DNA of 64,000 nt from CAVZMO01 sp963776195 (GTDB taxonomy: Bacteria; Nitrospirota; Thermodesulfovibrionia; Thermodesulfovibrionales; SM23-35), in contig CAVZMO010000014.1 in assembly GCA_963776195.1 (NCBI GenBank), forward strand, positions 146,607 to 210,606, read 5' to 3'. The translations under genes and the position numbers were made by a program. Positions within the stretch are counted from its first letter, which is position 1. Each line of letters opens with the position of its first letter. Below the pieces are notes generated by a model. The model was not told the origin of the DNA. It saw nothing but the letters and a program-made list of their open reading frames with translations, and searched no databases. Shown piece by piece: positions 45,262 to 53,710 of this stretch.

Positions 45262-46770
45262 ATGAATAAAATATTGAGAAATTATGTTATAGATATATGC
45301 ATTATGTTTGCATTGCATGGCTATCTATGGACGGTAATGCACTTTGTTGCATTGCTTGGGCTATCATTGTATGGACTACACCGAATCTGGCTCGTGGTCT
45401 GTTTGCATCGGCAAGGAAAGAAGACACCCGCTGTTTTGGTCACACCTCTTTTTTCTGATCAAAAGATGCCTGTTGTTACGGTTCAGCTGCCGCTCTATAA
45501 TGAACGATTTGTGGCGGCGCGTCTGCTTGATGCCGTTGCGAAGATGAATTGGCCAAAGGACCGTCTGGAGATCCAGGTCCTGGATGATTCCACCGATGAT
45601 ACCCGGAGGATAGTGGAGGATAGGGTGGCTTACTGGCAGAAAAATGGTATAGATATCAAAGTGCTCCGGCGAAGGAACCGCGAAGGCTATAAGGCGGGTG
45701 CATTAAATCACGGACTGATGAGCGCGAAAGGTGAATATATAGCAATCTTTGATGCCGATTTTGTTCCTCCCAATCACTTCTTGCTTCAAACTCTCCCATA
45801 TTTTAGTGATCAAAAGATAGGTATGGTCCAGGCACAATGGGGTTTCCTAAATGCGAAACATTCCTGGCTCACCGGTATCCAGTCACTACTCCTGGGTCCG
45901 CATTTCTCTATCGAGCACCTGGTACGTTACCGAAGAGGACTATTTTTTAATTTTAACGGTACGGCCGGCATTTGGAGAAAAAAAGCGATCGAATCAGCAG
46001 GCGGATGGCAGGCAGATACAGTGACGGAAGATTTGGATTTGAGTTACCGTGCGCAACTTGCCGGATGGCGTTTTGTGTACCTTGACGACCTCGTGGTACC
46101 GTCGGAACTTCCCGTTACGATGGCTTCATTCCGGAGTCAACAGCAGAGATGGGCAAAGGGATCAATTCAGACGGCAAAGAAGATCCTGCCGCGTATCATT
46201 GCTTCTCCTCTCTCATTTTCTGTGAAAATGGAGACGCTGGCACATCTCCTCGCAAACTTCGGCTGGCTTTTGGGTGCGATCGTAACTCTTACATTATACC
46301 CGACGATTATGTGGCGCGTGGGCATAGGGCCTTATCAGTTGCTGCGTCTTGATCCGCCTCTTTTTATATGCACGGGCCTTGCCATATTCCTCTATTTTTT
46401 TGCCTATATAAATAAACCGGGGAAGGACTTTTCTTTTGGATGGCTGCTTCTTTTACCGGTTTTGAGCATCGGCATGGCGCCAAGCGTTTCTCTCTCTGTC
46501 ATGAGAGGAGTATTCAAGCAGGGCGGCGATTTTAAAAGGACCCCGAAATTTGGGATCAACGGGTGCGAAAGATTGCCCGGACCGGCATTTCTTTATCGTC
46601 AGCAATCCATGTCTTACCTGATCATGAACCTTCTTCTTTTTGGTTACAGCTTATTGCCGGTTGTATTCGCCTGGCAGAGAGAAACATGGTTGGCCATCCC
46701 CTTTTTGCTGATCTTTCCGCTCGGCTTCTTGCTTGTGTTCTCGAAAGACCTGTTGGAACTGAAGAAGTAG
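45262..46770 (+). CDS. Membrane-bound family-2 glycosyltransferase, cellulose/mannan-synthase-like
   Basis: The 502-residue enzyme has a leading transmembrane region, the processive GT2 motifs VLDDSTDD, FDADFVPP, TEDLDLSYRAQLAGW and QQQRWAKG (D,D,D,QxxRW), and four or five C-terminal transmembrane helices. Such proteins polymerise or transfer sugars from nucleotide donors at the inner membrane. A PilZ domain is not fused. ATG 45262 has no obvious ribosome site; a TTG at 45226 is an alternative. It precedes two further glycosyltransferases, suggesting a surface polysaccharide function. Confidence 0.9.
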   Translation: MNKILRNYVIDICIMFALHGYLWTVMHFVALLGLSLYGLHRIWLVVCLHRQGKKTPAVLVTPLFSDQKMPVVTVQLPLYNERFVAARLLDAVAKMNWPKDRLEIQVLDDSTDDTRRIVEDRVAYWQKNGIDIKVLRRRNREGYKAGALNHGLMSAKGEYIAIFDADFVPPNHFLLQTLPYFSDQKIGMVQAQWGFLNAKHSWLTGIQSLLLGPHFSIEHLVRYRRGLFFNFNGTAGIWRKKAIESAGGWQADTVTEDLDLSYRAQLAGWRFVYLDDLVVPSELPVTMASFRSQQQRWAKGSIQTAKKILPRIIASPLSFSVKMETLAHLLANFGWLLGAIVTLTLYPTIMWRVGIGPYQLLRLDPPLFICTGLAIFLYFFAYINKPGKDFSFGWLLLLPVLSIGMAPSVSLSVMRGVFKQGGDFKRTPKFGINGCERLPGPAFLYRQQSMSYLIMNLLLFGYSLLPVVFAWQRETWLAIPFLLIFPLGFLLVFSKDLLELKK

Positions 46771-46793
46771 TTGCAGCAGGGCGGGAGCCTTGA

Positions 46794-47879
46794 TCAGTGA
46801 GAAGCATCCTCATATTCTTTTTTTAAGGTTTCTATCAATTCTTTTACCGAAGTAATTTTTTCCGCTCTGTATGCGTTCTCGCCGGCAAATGCAAAGCCGC
46901 GTGACAAATTACCTCTTTGGGCATTGATCAGGGCGAAAGAAATGCAATACGGGGTGTTATTGTAATCACACGTTTTCAAACAATGATAAGGACATTTAAA
47001 AGGCTTCCTTTTCCCATGACTCACTTCGTCAAGAAATGTGTTCCTGATAGCTCTTCCGGGCATTCCGACAGGGCTTTTGATGATCACCATATCCTCTTGT
47101 TTCGAATCAATATACGTCTGCTTGAATTTTTCCGATGCATCGCACTCATAGGTGGTAACAAATCGTGTTGCCATCTGCACACCCGAAGCTCCCAATTGGA
47201 AAAATTTATGGATGTCTGCTCCTGTATAGATACCCCCGGCTGCAATCACCGGAATGTCTTTATGATATCTTTCCTCATATGGTTTTAACGCTTGAATCAC
47301 TTCAGGCACAAGTTTTTCCAAGGCATACGCCGGATCGAATATCATCTCTTCTTTAAATCCAAGATGCCCCCCCGCCTTAGGTCCCTCAACAACAACGGCG
47401 TCAGGGATGTAGTCGAATTTTTCAGACCACTTTTTCGCAATAATACCGGCTGCCCTTGCAGAGGAAACAATAGGTGCCAGTTTTGTCTTTTTACTACCAT
47501 GCAAGAATTCAGGCAGATTAAGGGGCAGTCCGGCCCCTGAAAATATAATGTCGATCCCTTCCTCAATAGCGGTTTTGACTAAATCGGCAAAATTTGTCAA
47601 TGCCACCATGATATTCACGCCGAGGATTCCCTTTGTTAATTCTCTGGCTTTTCTGATTTCTTTTCTTAAGGCTCTGATATTCGCCTCCAGGAAATTCCTG
47701 GAAAAATCAGGTTCGTCCATTCCAATATCTGCGGTAGCAATAACTCCGATACCTCCCTCGTTGGCAACTGCTGACGCGAGCCTGGACAGAGAAATCCCTA
47801 TTCCCATCCCTCCCTGAACTATGGGAAGTTTCGCCGTGAAATCTCCTATGTTTAAACTTTTTAGGCCGTCGAAGCTCAT
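46794..47879 (-). CDS. Nitronate monooxygenase family flavoprotein
   Basis: The 361-residue TIM-barrel protein has the FMN-site motifs PIVQGGMGIGISLSRLA, VVVEGPKAGGH, PVIAAGGIYTGADI and GASGVQMATRFVTT. These define the 2-nitropropane-dioxygenase/nitronate monooxygenase family, which includes related enoyl reductases. Near the C-terminus is a Cys-rich insert (CPYHCLKTCDYNNTPYC) typical of the long anaerobe subgroup and possibly a metal site. Real substrate unknown. Convergent with the glycosyltransferase at 45262. The 230 bases between 47880 and 48111 hold nothing recognisable. Confidence 0.88.
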   Translation of the reverse strand: MSFDGLKSLNIGDFTAKLPIVQGGMGIGISLSRLASAVANEGGIGVIATADIGMDEPDFSRNFLEANIRALRKEIRKARELTKGILGVNIMVALTNFADLVKTAIEEGIDIIFSGAGLPLNLPEFLHGSKKTKLAPIVSSARAAGIIAKKWSEKFDYIPDAVVVEGPKAGGHLGFKEEMIFDPAYALEKLVPEVIQALKPYEERYHKDIPVIAAGGIYTGADIHKFFQLGASGVQMATRFVTTYECDASEKFKQTYIDSKQEDMVIIKSPVGMPGRAIRNTFLDEVSHGKRKPFKCPYHCLKTCDYNNTPYCISFALINAQRGNLSRGFAFAGENAYRAEKITSVKELIETLKKEYEDASH

Positions 47880-48111
47880 GCAAAATCTCCTTTATTTCTT
47901 ATGTGCCTTGCCACATGAAGTGCTATCTCTCATCGTAGAATTGGAGGGATAAACCAAAAGGCCATCTATCCCGCCTGGAGATTGCTCTCACTACCTACTT
48001 TACAATATTTTGTTGATTTTTTGGAATCATGATTGTGGAGCAAACAGTAAGAGAGATCTCAATTTTAAGCGTGATACCTTAGTGGGTGACCACACCGTGC
48101 GGACAGTAAAC

Positions 48112-49002
48112 TTATTTCCGGGACAACCTCTTCCACGCCTCGAATCCACCCTCATAGTTACGGGCAGCAGACAGACCGGAAAGCTGATGGACCAGCCAAG
48201 CATAGGCGGATCTGATTCCTCCGGCGCAGTAATAAATTATTGGCTTGCTAATGTCCACTTTGTGCTTCTGAAGGAGTTTCTTCAACACATCGGGTGAAAG
48301 AGGGCGGCGTTCTCTACCGGAAAAAAAATCATCCCATGGAATGTGAACAGCGCCCGGAATTCTTCCTTTAAACCATTCCAAGGTTGAGCGGGTATCGATA
48401 AGAGCTAAACTGGCTTTTTGACTTTCCAACTCGGCCGTGGTTATATCAAGGTTTGATTCGAGTTTAAATTTATATTGAAGAGGATGTATTTTCCTTTGTT
48501 CAATGCCCTCCTTAAAAGGCAATTTATTATTTCTCCAGGCTTGAACGCCTCCTGCCAGCAGACGAATAGGGCCTTTGTGCCCGAGCCATGAAAGAACCCA
48601 ACAGTCCCAGCCTTCTCCTCCCCAGCTTCTGTCGGCGTCTCCATAAACCACGATAGGTGTGTTCTCATCAATGCCCATTTTCCCGAGTTCTATAGCTAAT
48701 TCCTTGGGAGGCCATACCCGATAGGGGACTCCGTTTTCATCTGTTCTGGTATAATTTTCCCAGGAAAATGACAGTGCACCCGGGATATGTCCTGCCAGCC
48801 ATTCGGACTTCGGTCGAGCATCGAGGACGACCCAGCCTGAAAGGTTATGGTTCAACGGGGCCGCTTCAATAAGTCCAAGGTTCAGGGCAAAAGCCGAATC
48901 GTTGATCAATGGATGGAAGATGACTACCGCCGTAAAAAGGATTAAGGCTTTTTTCACAAAACATTTGAGATTTTTTCTCACTTGGGGAATGCCTATTTGC
49001 AT
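48112..49002 (-). CDS. Exported two-domain rhodanese (thiosulfate sulfurtransferase type)
   Basis: The 296-residue protein has an N-terminal signal/anchor (LILFTAVVIFHPLI) and two rhodanese domains. The first has VVLDARPKSEWLAGHIPGA but lacks the active cysteine (VVYGDADRSWGG). The second retains it in IIYYCAGGIRSAYAW. This inactive/active pairing is the classical thiosulfate sulfurtransferase layout. It would act in the periplasm on sulfane sulfur. ATG 49002 is preceded by AGGAGG at five bases. A smaller rhodanese is encoded at 51218. Confidence 0.9.
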   Translation of the reverse strand: MQIGIPQVRKNLKCFVKKALILFTAVVIFHPLINDSAFALNLGLIEAAPLNHNLSGWVVLDARPKSEWLAGHIPGALSFSWENYTRTDENGVPYRVWPPKELAIELGKMGIDENTPIVVYGDADRSWGGEGWDCWVLSWLGHKGPIRLLAGGVQAWRNNKLPFKEGIEQRKIHPLQYKFKLESNLDITTAELESQKASLALIDTRSTLEWFKGRIPGAVHIPWDDFFSGRERRPLSPDVLKKLLQKHKVDISKPIIYYCAGGIRSAYAWLVHQLSGLSAARNYEGGFEAWKRLSRK

Positions 49003-50326
49003 TATCACCTCCTATTCTTTCCTGGCCTTACAGCCGGATTTACGTGTGTCGATTGCCGACGTTATCGGCGTTACTGCCATCGTTACGATCATTCTCGCTG
49101 CGGCACTCTATGTGGCTGAGAAGAACATAGCTACCTGGTCTCCTTCCGTGATATTGACAGTAGCCGTAGTTCTTCGTCTCCTCTTTCTCTTCCGTCCTCC
49201 GGAACTCTCCGATGACATTTACCGGTACCTCTGGGATGGTCTACAAATTCTCAGAGGACAAAATCCTTATACGATGGCGCCATCATGCGTAGAACCACTC
49301 AGTCAGCCATCCCTCCATCTGCAAAAACTTGTGAACCATTCAGACCTCATCACCATTTATCCCCCAGCGGCCCAGATTATCTTTGCGGTTGGCTCGTTAT
49401 TAGGGAAAAATGTTTTCGGGATTAAGCTTCTCCTGATTGTCCTGGACATCATCACGTGTTGTATGCTTATCAAACTGCTTTCCCTGATGCGATTACCAGC
49501 TTGGAGATCTGTAGTATACGCATGGCATCCCCTACCGCTTATCGAAATTGCGGCTTCAGGCCATATCGACGGAGCCGCAATCTTTTTCTTATTTATTGCA
49601 CTTCTTCTGCTTATGAAACAAGCAGGGGTTTGGACTCCGAATAGGTTACGTGTATCCGCACTTCTTTTTACAAAGAAAGGACTATTGGTATTATCAGCGG
49701 GTTTAGCTTTTAGTTTTGCTATTTTGGTAAAACTTCTTCCATTGATTTTTCTACCTGCTTTGTTAATTTTTGTGAGAAGCCGCATCATCATATTATTCCT
49801 GATCGGAATTCTTGTCGGATGCACTGTCCTGACACTTCCTTTTTTGCCTGATCTTAATAATATGTTCGTCACCCTGAACACATACCTCCGAAATTGGGAA
49901 TTTTCCGGATTATTATTTCGTAACCTGCGCCTGATAACATCTTCCGGGGATATCGCACGCTTGGTTCTCGCCTCTGTCTTCATTCTGTCCTCGTTATTTC
50001 TTTACGGGATGCTCTGGTTCAAAAAAGAGCGATCCCCCTTCCAGACTCTTTACCATATTACTTTGGTCTTCCTGTTTCTCACACCGACCTTACATCCATG
50101 GTATGTTCTCTATCTCGCATGCCTTCTTCCCTTTGTTCCGGAACCGGCCGGTCTTGCTCTCACCTGGTCGGTCTTTCTGTCCTACCGGGTTATTATCCCC
50201 TACTTCCTTCTCGGAAAATGGATTGAAGATGGTTACACCCCCGCGTTTATATGGATTGCTCCTTGCGGTGCATATCTGCTAACGCACATAGTAAAAAGCA
50301 TTAAAGAACGCAGATCGGTTCTTTAA
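48989..50326 (+). CDS. Polytopic membrane glycosyltransferase (GT-C fold, GT87-like)
   Basis: The protein of about 445 residues has ten or more hydrophobic helices and a short acidic-Arg loop near the start (FRPPELSDDIYRYLWDG), the position of the catalytic Asp in polyprenol-phosphate-sugar-dependent GT-C enzymes, then ITIYPPAAQIIFA and GHIDGAAIFF. Start is uncertain: the frame is open to 48902, but that would overlap the well-supported rhodanese start by 100 bases, so 48989 is preferred. It lies next to a dolichol-phosphate-type GT2 gene (50370) that could supply its lipid-linked sugar. Confidence 0.75.
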   Translation: MPICIITSYSFLALQPDLRVSIADVIGVTAIVTIILAAALYVAEKNIATWSPSVILTVAVVLRLLFLFRPPELSDDIYRYLWDGLQILRGQNPYTMAPSCVEPLSQPSLHLQKLVNHSDLITIYPPAAQIIFAVGSLLGKNVFGIKLLLIVLDIITCCMLIKLLSLMRLPAWRSVVYAWHPLPLIEIAASGHIDGAAIFFLFIALLLLMKQAGVWTPNRLRVSALLFTKKGLLVLSAGLAFSFAILVKLLPLIFLPALLIFVRSRIIILFLIGILVGCTVLTLPFLPDLNNMFVTLNTYLRNWEFSGLLFRNLRLITSSGDIARLVLASVFILSSLFLYGMLWFKKERSPFQTLYHITLVFLFLTPTLHPWYVLYLACLLPFVPEPAGLALTWSVFLSYRVIIPYFLLGKWIEDGYTPAFIWIAPCGAYLLTHIVKSIKERRSVL

Positions 50327-50369
50327 TATTTCTGTGATTATCAGTCGGAATTTGACGAAAGCACATGAT

Positions 50370-51062
50370 CTAAGAAGATAACGACTCACGAAAAATAACA
50401 GACATTATCTTAAGACCCGCCTTCGTGGAACCCGAGATTGTTCTACTGACCTTGGAACATCCGGCTACTCTCTGCCTGTAAGGTATCGGATACTCAATCA
50501 CCTGCAAGCCTCTCTTCAGTGCTCTTATTTGCATCTCGACAGTCCATCCATAGTCCGGGTCTCTCATTTTCAGTTTCTTCAGAGATGACCAGGTAATCAC
50601 GCGCATGGGACCGAGGTCACCGTAACAGTGGCCCCATAGCAAACGTATTAACAGGACCGCAAATCCATTGCCAAGACGCTGCTGAATGCTCAGAGCTTTA
50701 TGTTCGGAAGGAACGCGCTTCTCAAGCACAAAATCAGCCTGTTCATTTGCCACAGGCGTCAGCAGTTGCCGGAGACGGGATAGATCGTCACTGCCGTCGG
50801 CGTCGGCGAATGCCACGATATCCGGAGGATGCCGCTCCAGGGATTTAATCCCCGCGAGACATGCCCTCCCGTAGCCTGCTATTGGCTCTGAAACGACTCT
50901 TGCTCCGTGCTCCAGCGCTATCCGGGCGGTCCCATCCGTTGAACCGTTGTCAATAATAAGCACCTGATCTATCTCGGAAGGAATATTGCCTAGGACATGC
51001 GGCAAGGCGAGGGCTTCATTTCTGGCAGGCATGATGAGTGATATAGTCTTTCCTTGATACAC
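50370..51062 (-). CDS. Family-2 glycosyltransferase, polyprenol-phosphate-sugar synthase-like
   Basis: The 230-residue enzyme has SLIMPARNEALALPHVL, IIDNGSTDGTARIA, AFADADGSDD (DxD metal site) and MRDPDYGWTVEMQIRALK, the pattern of DPM1/UgtP-like synthases that load a sugar onto a lipid phosphate. It has no C-terminal membrane helices. It converges on the GT-C gene at 48989, and the pair could form a donor/transfer route for a surface glycan. Confidence 0.88.
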   Translation of the reverse strand: MYQGKTISLIMPARNEALALPHVLGNIPSEIDQVLIIDNGSTDGTARIALEHGARVVSEPIAGYGRACLAGIKSLERHPPDIVAFADADGSDDLSRLRQLLTPVANEQADFVLEKRVPSEHKALSIQQRLGNGFAVLLIRLLWGHCYGDLGPMRVITWSSLKKLKMRDPDYGWTVEMQIRALKRGLQVIEYPIPYRQRVAGCSKVSRTISGSTKAGLKIMSVIFRESLSS

Positions 51063-51135
51063 CGATTTTCGTCCCGCAGCGCTACGCTGTTTTTGTTTTC
51101 ATGAGGTTTTCTCGATTCAAAATATCGTTCTTGCA

Positions 51136-51154
51136 GAAGCAATTAGATTGCTTC
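51136..51154. repeat. Hairpin GAAGCAAT-tag-ATTGCTTC
   Basis: A perfect 8-bp stem with a 3-base loop lies between the GT2 gene and the small rhodanese. It is 11 bases from a second, longer hairpin. Neither is followed by a T-run. Confidence 0.5.
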
Positions 51155-51165
51155 CTACACAACCC

Positions 51166-51201
51166 GCAGATGAGGGTGTAACTTAAAACACCCTCATCTG
51201 C
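51166..51201 (-). terminator. Strong 13-bp stem-loop after the small rhodanese gene
   Basis: GCAGATGAGGGTG pairs perfectly with CACCCTCATCTGC around a 10-base loop, 16 bases beyond the rhodanese stop codon. It could stop transcription or protect the mRNA end. The absence of a T-run makes intrinsic termination uncertain. Confidence 0.5.
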
Positions 51202-51217
51202 AAATGGAGGGACGAAT

Positions 51218-51736
51218 TTATTTGGCTTTTTCTACGGGATAATCGGCTTCCATCCATGCCTTAATTCCACCGGGGTACCTATAGACATTTTTATATCCGA
51301 GTTTTACGGCCCACATCGCACCATTATGACTGCGTGTACATTTTGTAAAGCCGCAATAAAATACTATCGTTCTGTCCTTGTTCGTACCAAGAGCCTTTTC
51401 AAAGGCGGCCTTTGTCTTATCGTCGAGACTCTTCATCTCAGGTATGGGAAATTCGAAATTGACCGCTCCGGGTATGTGCTGTTTCTTGTAGCTGTCTTCA
51501 TATGGCATTGTGTCGACGATCAACATATTCTTTTTCTGATCGGTCCAGCCTTTAAGTTCTTCTGTCGAGACGATCTTATAGCCGCCCCTTTCTACTTCCT
51601 TAGCGAAATTTACGGCAATCTTTTCTGTTTCCAGTTCTTTGCCTCCCCATTCAGCAGCGATTCCAACACTCGTTAATCCGGAAATGAAGATGAGAGTCGT
51701 TACGAACAATGCGGAGAACGCTTTTTTCTTAAACAT
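51218..51736 (-). CDS. Exported single-domain rhodanese
   Basis: The 172-residue protein has a Sec signal (FSALFVTTLIFISGLTSVGIAA) and one rhodanese domain with the active cysteine in VFYCGFTKCTRSHNGA and the LGYKNVYRYPGGIKAWM ending. A second Cys four residues on could form a redox pair. AAAGGAGGGG lies before the ATG. It follows the MauE/DoxX-like gene by two bases, so the two probably share an mRNA. It likely moves sulfane sulfur or controls thiol state in the periplasm. Confidence 0.9.
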   Translation of the reverse strand: MFKKKAFSALFVTTLIFISGLTSVGIAAEWGGKELETEKIAVNFAKEVERGGYKIVSTEELKGWTDQKKNMLIVDTMPYEDSYKKQHIPGAVNFEFPIPEMKSLDDKTKAAFEKALGTNKDRTIVFYCGFTKCTRSHNGAMWAVKLGYKNVYRYPGGIKAWMEADYPVEKAK

Positions 51737-51738
51737 TT

Positions 51739-52248
51739 TTAACCCCTCCTTTCAGGTTTAATTGATTTTATTTTTTTCAATAAATTCTGATCAGTTACTT
51801 TTTTCGGATAATACAACTTTGACAGGAACAGGAAACAGGCGCCTCCAATCAAAATGAGATCGCGATAGAAGGCTATTTTAAGGCCGTTCTGTTCGTTAAT
51901 TTCTTCTGGAGTAAAGCATCCGCAGTCAATATTAAGATCATTAAGGATTCCGTATCCCAAGACAACGCTGAACATCGTGAGCAAGGCAAAAATAGCCGTA
52001 AGGCTGCCGCGGATGTTGAATATGAGACCGAGACCCGCAAGAAATTCCACAGCAGGTAATCCAATGGCCGCAAAGGGCAAAAAACTCTCAGGAATTATAT
52101 CGTAGTGTGAAATAACCCTTGCAAAAGCCTTCGGGTCAATGAGTTTTATGAACCCCGCATAAACGAAAACGGAACCGAGAACGAACCTGACAAACAGCGG
52201 GAGCCATGACGATGCAATAATTGTTTTGAATGCTTGCTTGATCGACAA
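51739..52248 (-). CDS. MauE/DoxX-family membrane protein
   Basis: The four-helix membrane protein reads FVRFVLGSVFVYAGFIKLIDPKAFA, then AVEFLAGLGLIFNI, matching the DoxX/MauE group, with a conserved CGCF in a loop (NIDCGCFTPEE) as in redox-linked members. The family works with thiol or sulfur-oxidation partners, which agrees with the adjacent rhodanese. A TTG at 52248 with GAGAGG six bases upstream is the best start; the frame is open upstream but there it is AT-rich and intergenic in character. Confidence 0.82.
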   Translation of the reverse strand: MSIKQAFKTIIASSWLPLFVRFVLGSVFVYAGFIKLIDPKAFARVISHYDIIPESFLPFAAIGLPAVEFLAGLGLIFNIRGSLTAIFALLTMFSVVLGYGILNDLNIDCGCFTPEEINEQNGLKIAFYRDLILIGGACFLFLSKLYYPKKVTDQNLLKKIKSIKPERRG

Positions 52249-52370
52249 TCTATACCTCTCAAAACCTAATATCATTATTAGGTATACAAGACTATAATTC
52301 AAATAGATAATAACTATAAGAAAAGTGGAATGTATAGATTTTATCTCTGAAAGTATATTCAGAAGAAATA

Positions 52371-52379
52371 TGATATAAT
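52371..52379 (+). promoter_or_regulatory. Extended -10 promoter element of hypC
   Basis: TGATATAAT is a consensus extended -10 (TGnTATAAT). It lies about 34 bases before the hypC ATG in an AT-rich stretch shared with the divergent MauE/DoxX gene. No clear -35 is seen. Confidence 0.55.
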
Positions 52380-52412
52380 AATAAAAAGCCTCAAAAATTG
52401 GAGGAGCAAAAA

Positions 52413-52700
52413 ATGTGCTTAGCGATACCGTCAAAGATAATTAGCATTGAAGAGTCAAAGGCGATTATCGATGTCTATGGCGCACGACGTGATGTAAGCC
52501 TTATGCTTTTGGAAGATCAGGTGAAGATCGGAGATTATGTCATCGTCCACGCCGGTTTTGCAATTCAAAAACTCCAGGAAGACGTTGCCAAGGAAACCAT
52601 TGGTTATTTCAATGAATACTTAGGAGCGATTGCGGCAGAGGAAGGACTAGCTCTACCGGACACGGTAAAAAGTACAAAGAGGGCCAAAAAGAAGAATTAA
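52413..52700 (+). CDS. hypC: HypC/HybG/HupF-family hydrogenase maturation chaperone
   Basis: The 95-residue protein starts MCLAIPSKI, with the essential Cys2 that binds HypD and the hydrogenase large-subunit precursor during Fe(CN)2CO delivery, and has the compact beta-barrel pattern with VYGARRDVSLMLL and GDYVIVHAGFAI. GGAGG precedes the ATG at 52413; an upstream TTG at 52398 would displace the invariant Met-Cys. The lysine-rich tail is longer than usual. No other hyp or hydrogenase gene is in the window. Confidence 0.92.
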   Translation: MCLAIPSKIISIEESKAIIDVYGARRDVSLMLLEDQVKIGDYVIVHAGFAIQKLQEDVAKETIGYFNEYLGAIAAEEGLALPDTVKSTKRAKKKN

Positions 52701-52815
52701 GCGCTTTTTTGTCCTTTATCGTCATCATTTATATACCGATACCTTATTCAAGATAGTCATCCCGTAATTCTGCGCTTGTAACGACCTGATTCTTTATGGT
52801 AATCTCCTTTATCCG

Positions 52816-52909
52816 AATAATGCAGATATTGTTCGGAAATTTATTTAGCTCGTCTACGACTCGTAGAGATGAAAAAAAAGATGAATTATTTCGTAACGTC
52901 TGCATTATT
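52816..52909. repeat. Inverted-repeat element A, upstream of dcd
   Basis: The 94-bp element begins AATAATGCAGA and ends with its exact complement TCTGCATTATT. Imperfect complementarity extends inward (tattgttcggaaattt against the other end). A related 153-bp element lies at 53526-53678. It ends 50 bases before dcd. It may be a MITE-type repeat or a shared regulatory structure. The rest of the 52701-52959 gap has nothing else recognisable. Confidence 0.8.
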
Positions 52910-52959
52910 TTATTTATATCGTTTGGGTTTACAATTCATTTGAAAAGGAAGGACCTGTA

Positions 52960-53508
52960 ATGCTGAAAAACGACCGGTGGATAAAGGAAATGGCAGAAAA
53001 GGGAATGATAGAACCCTTCAATAAAAGTCAGATGAGAGCGGGCGTTATTTCTTACGGCGTTAGTTCATATGGGTATGACATGAGGATCGCCGATGAGTTT
53101 AAGATTTTCACCAATAAGAATGATACCATCGTCGATCCTAAAAGTTTCGATATCAAGAGTTTTACAGACTTCAAGGGAGATGTGTGCATAATACCGCAAA
53201 ATTCTTTTGTACTTGCGCGATCTGTTGAATATTTCAGGATTCCAAGGGAAGTGCTTGTAATTTGCCTCGGTAAGTCGACATACGCGCGGTGTGGAATTGT
53301 CGTAAATGTTACTCCCCTTGAGCCTGAATGGGAAGGGCACGTGACCATAGAAATATCGAACACATCTCCTCTGCCGGCGAAAATATATTCGAATGAAGGT
53401 ATTGCACAGCTTCTTTTCTTACAGGGATCGGAGGTCTGCGAGAGATCTTATGCTGATAAGGCCGGGAAATATCAGGCACAGAAAGGAATAACTCCGGCTA
53501 AGATGTAA
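52960..53508 (+). CDS. dcd: dCTP deaminase
   Basis: The 182-residue trimeric enzyme converts dCTP to dUTP for thymidylate synthesis. It has SSYGYDMRIADEF, the active-site GKSTYARCGIVVNVTPLEPEWEGHV spread over about residues 107-131, and the C-terminal GKYQAQKGITPAKM. AAGGAAGG precedes the ATG. It lies between two related inverted-repeat elements and upstream of pyrF, a pyrimidine-metabolism neighbour. Confidence 0.96.
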   Translation: MLKNDRWIKEMAEKGMIEPFNKSQMRAGVISYGVSSYGYDMRIADEFKIFTNKNDTIVDPKSFDIKSFTDFKGDVCIIPQNSFVLARSVEYFRIPREVLVICLGKSTYARCGIVVNVTPLEPEWEGHVTIEISNTSPLPAKIYSNEGIAQLLFLQGSEVCERSYADKAGKYQAQKGITPAKM

Positions 53509-53525
53509 TGATCAAAGATAGGTTT

Positions 53526-53678
53526 AATAATGCAGATACTGTTCAAAAATTTATTTAACTCGATTGATTATTAAAATTATCCTTATATGTTCTATCCGAT
53601 TAAAATGTTCAAGAAATCATCAGTTAAGGGTACATTGAGGAATCGAAAAATAAATTTTTTCACAATATCTGCATTATT
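53526..53678. repeat. Inverted-repeat element B, upstream of pyrF
   Basis: The 153-bp element has the same AATAATGCAGA ... TCTGCATTATT ends as element A. Here the terminal complementarity continues for about 36 bases with few mismatches (through TTCAAAAATTTATTT). It ends 32 bases before the pyrF ATG. The interior differs from element A in length and sequence. Confidence 0.8.
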
Positions 53679-53710
53679 TCAGTTTGAGGATATCGTGAGG
53701 GCAGGAAAAT

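Noticed and set aside
48902..48988. Upstream extension of the GT-C glycosyltransferase
   Set aside because: It lies opposite the signal sequence of the rhodanese, whose start has a clear AGGAGG site; the extension is probably a shadow.
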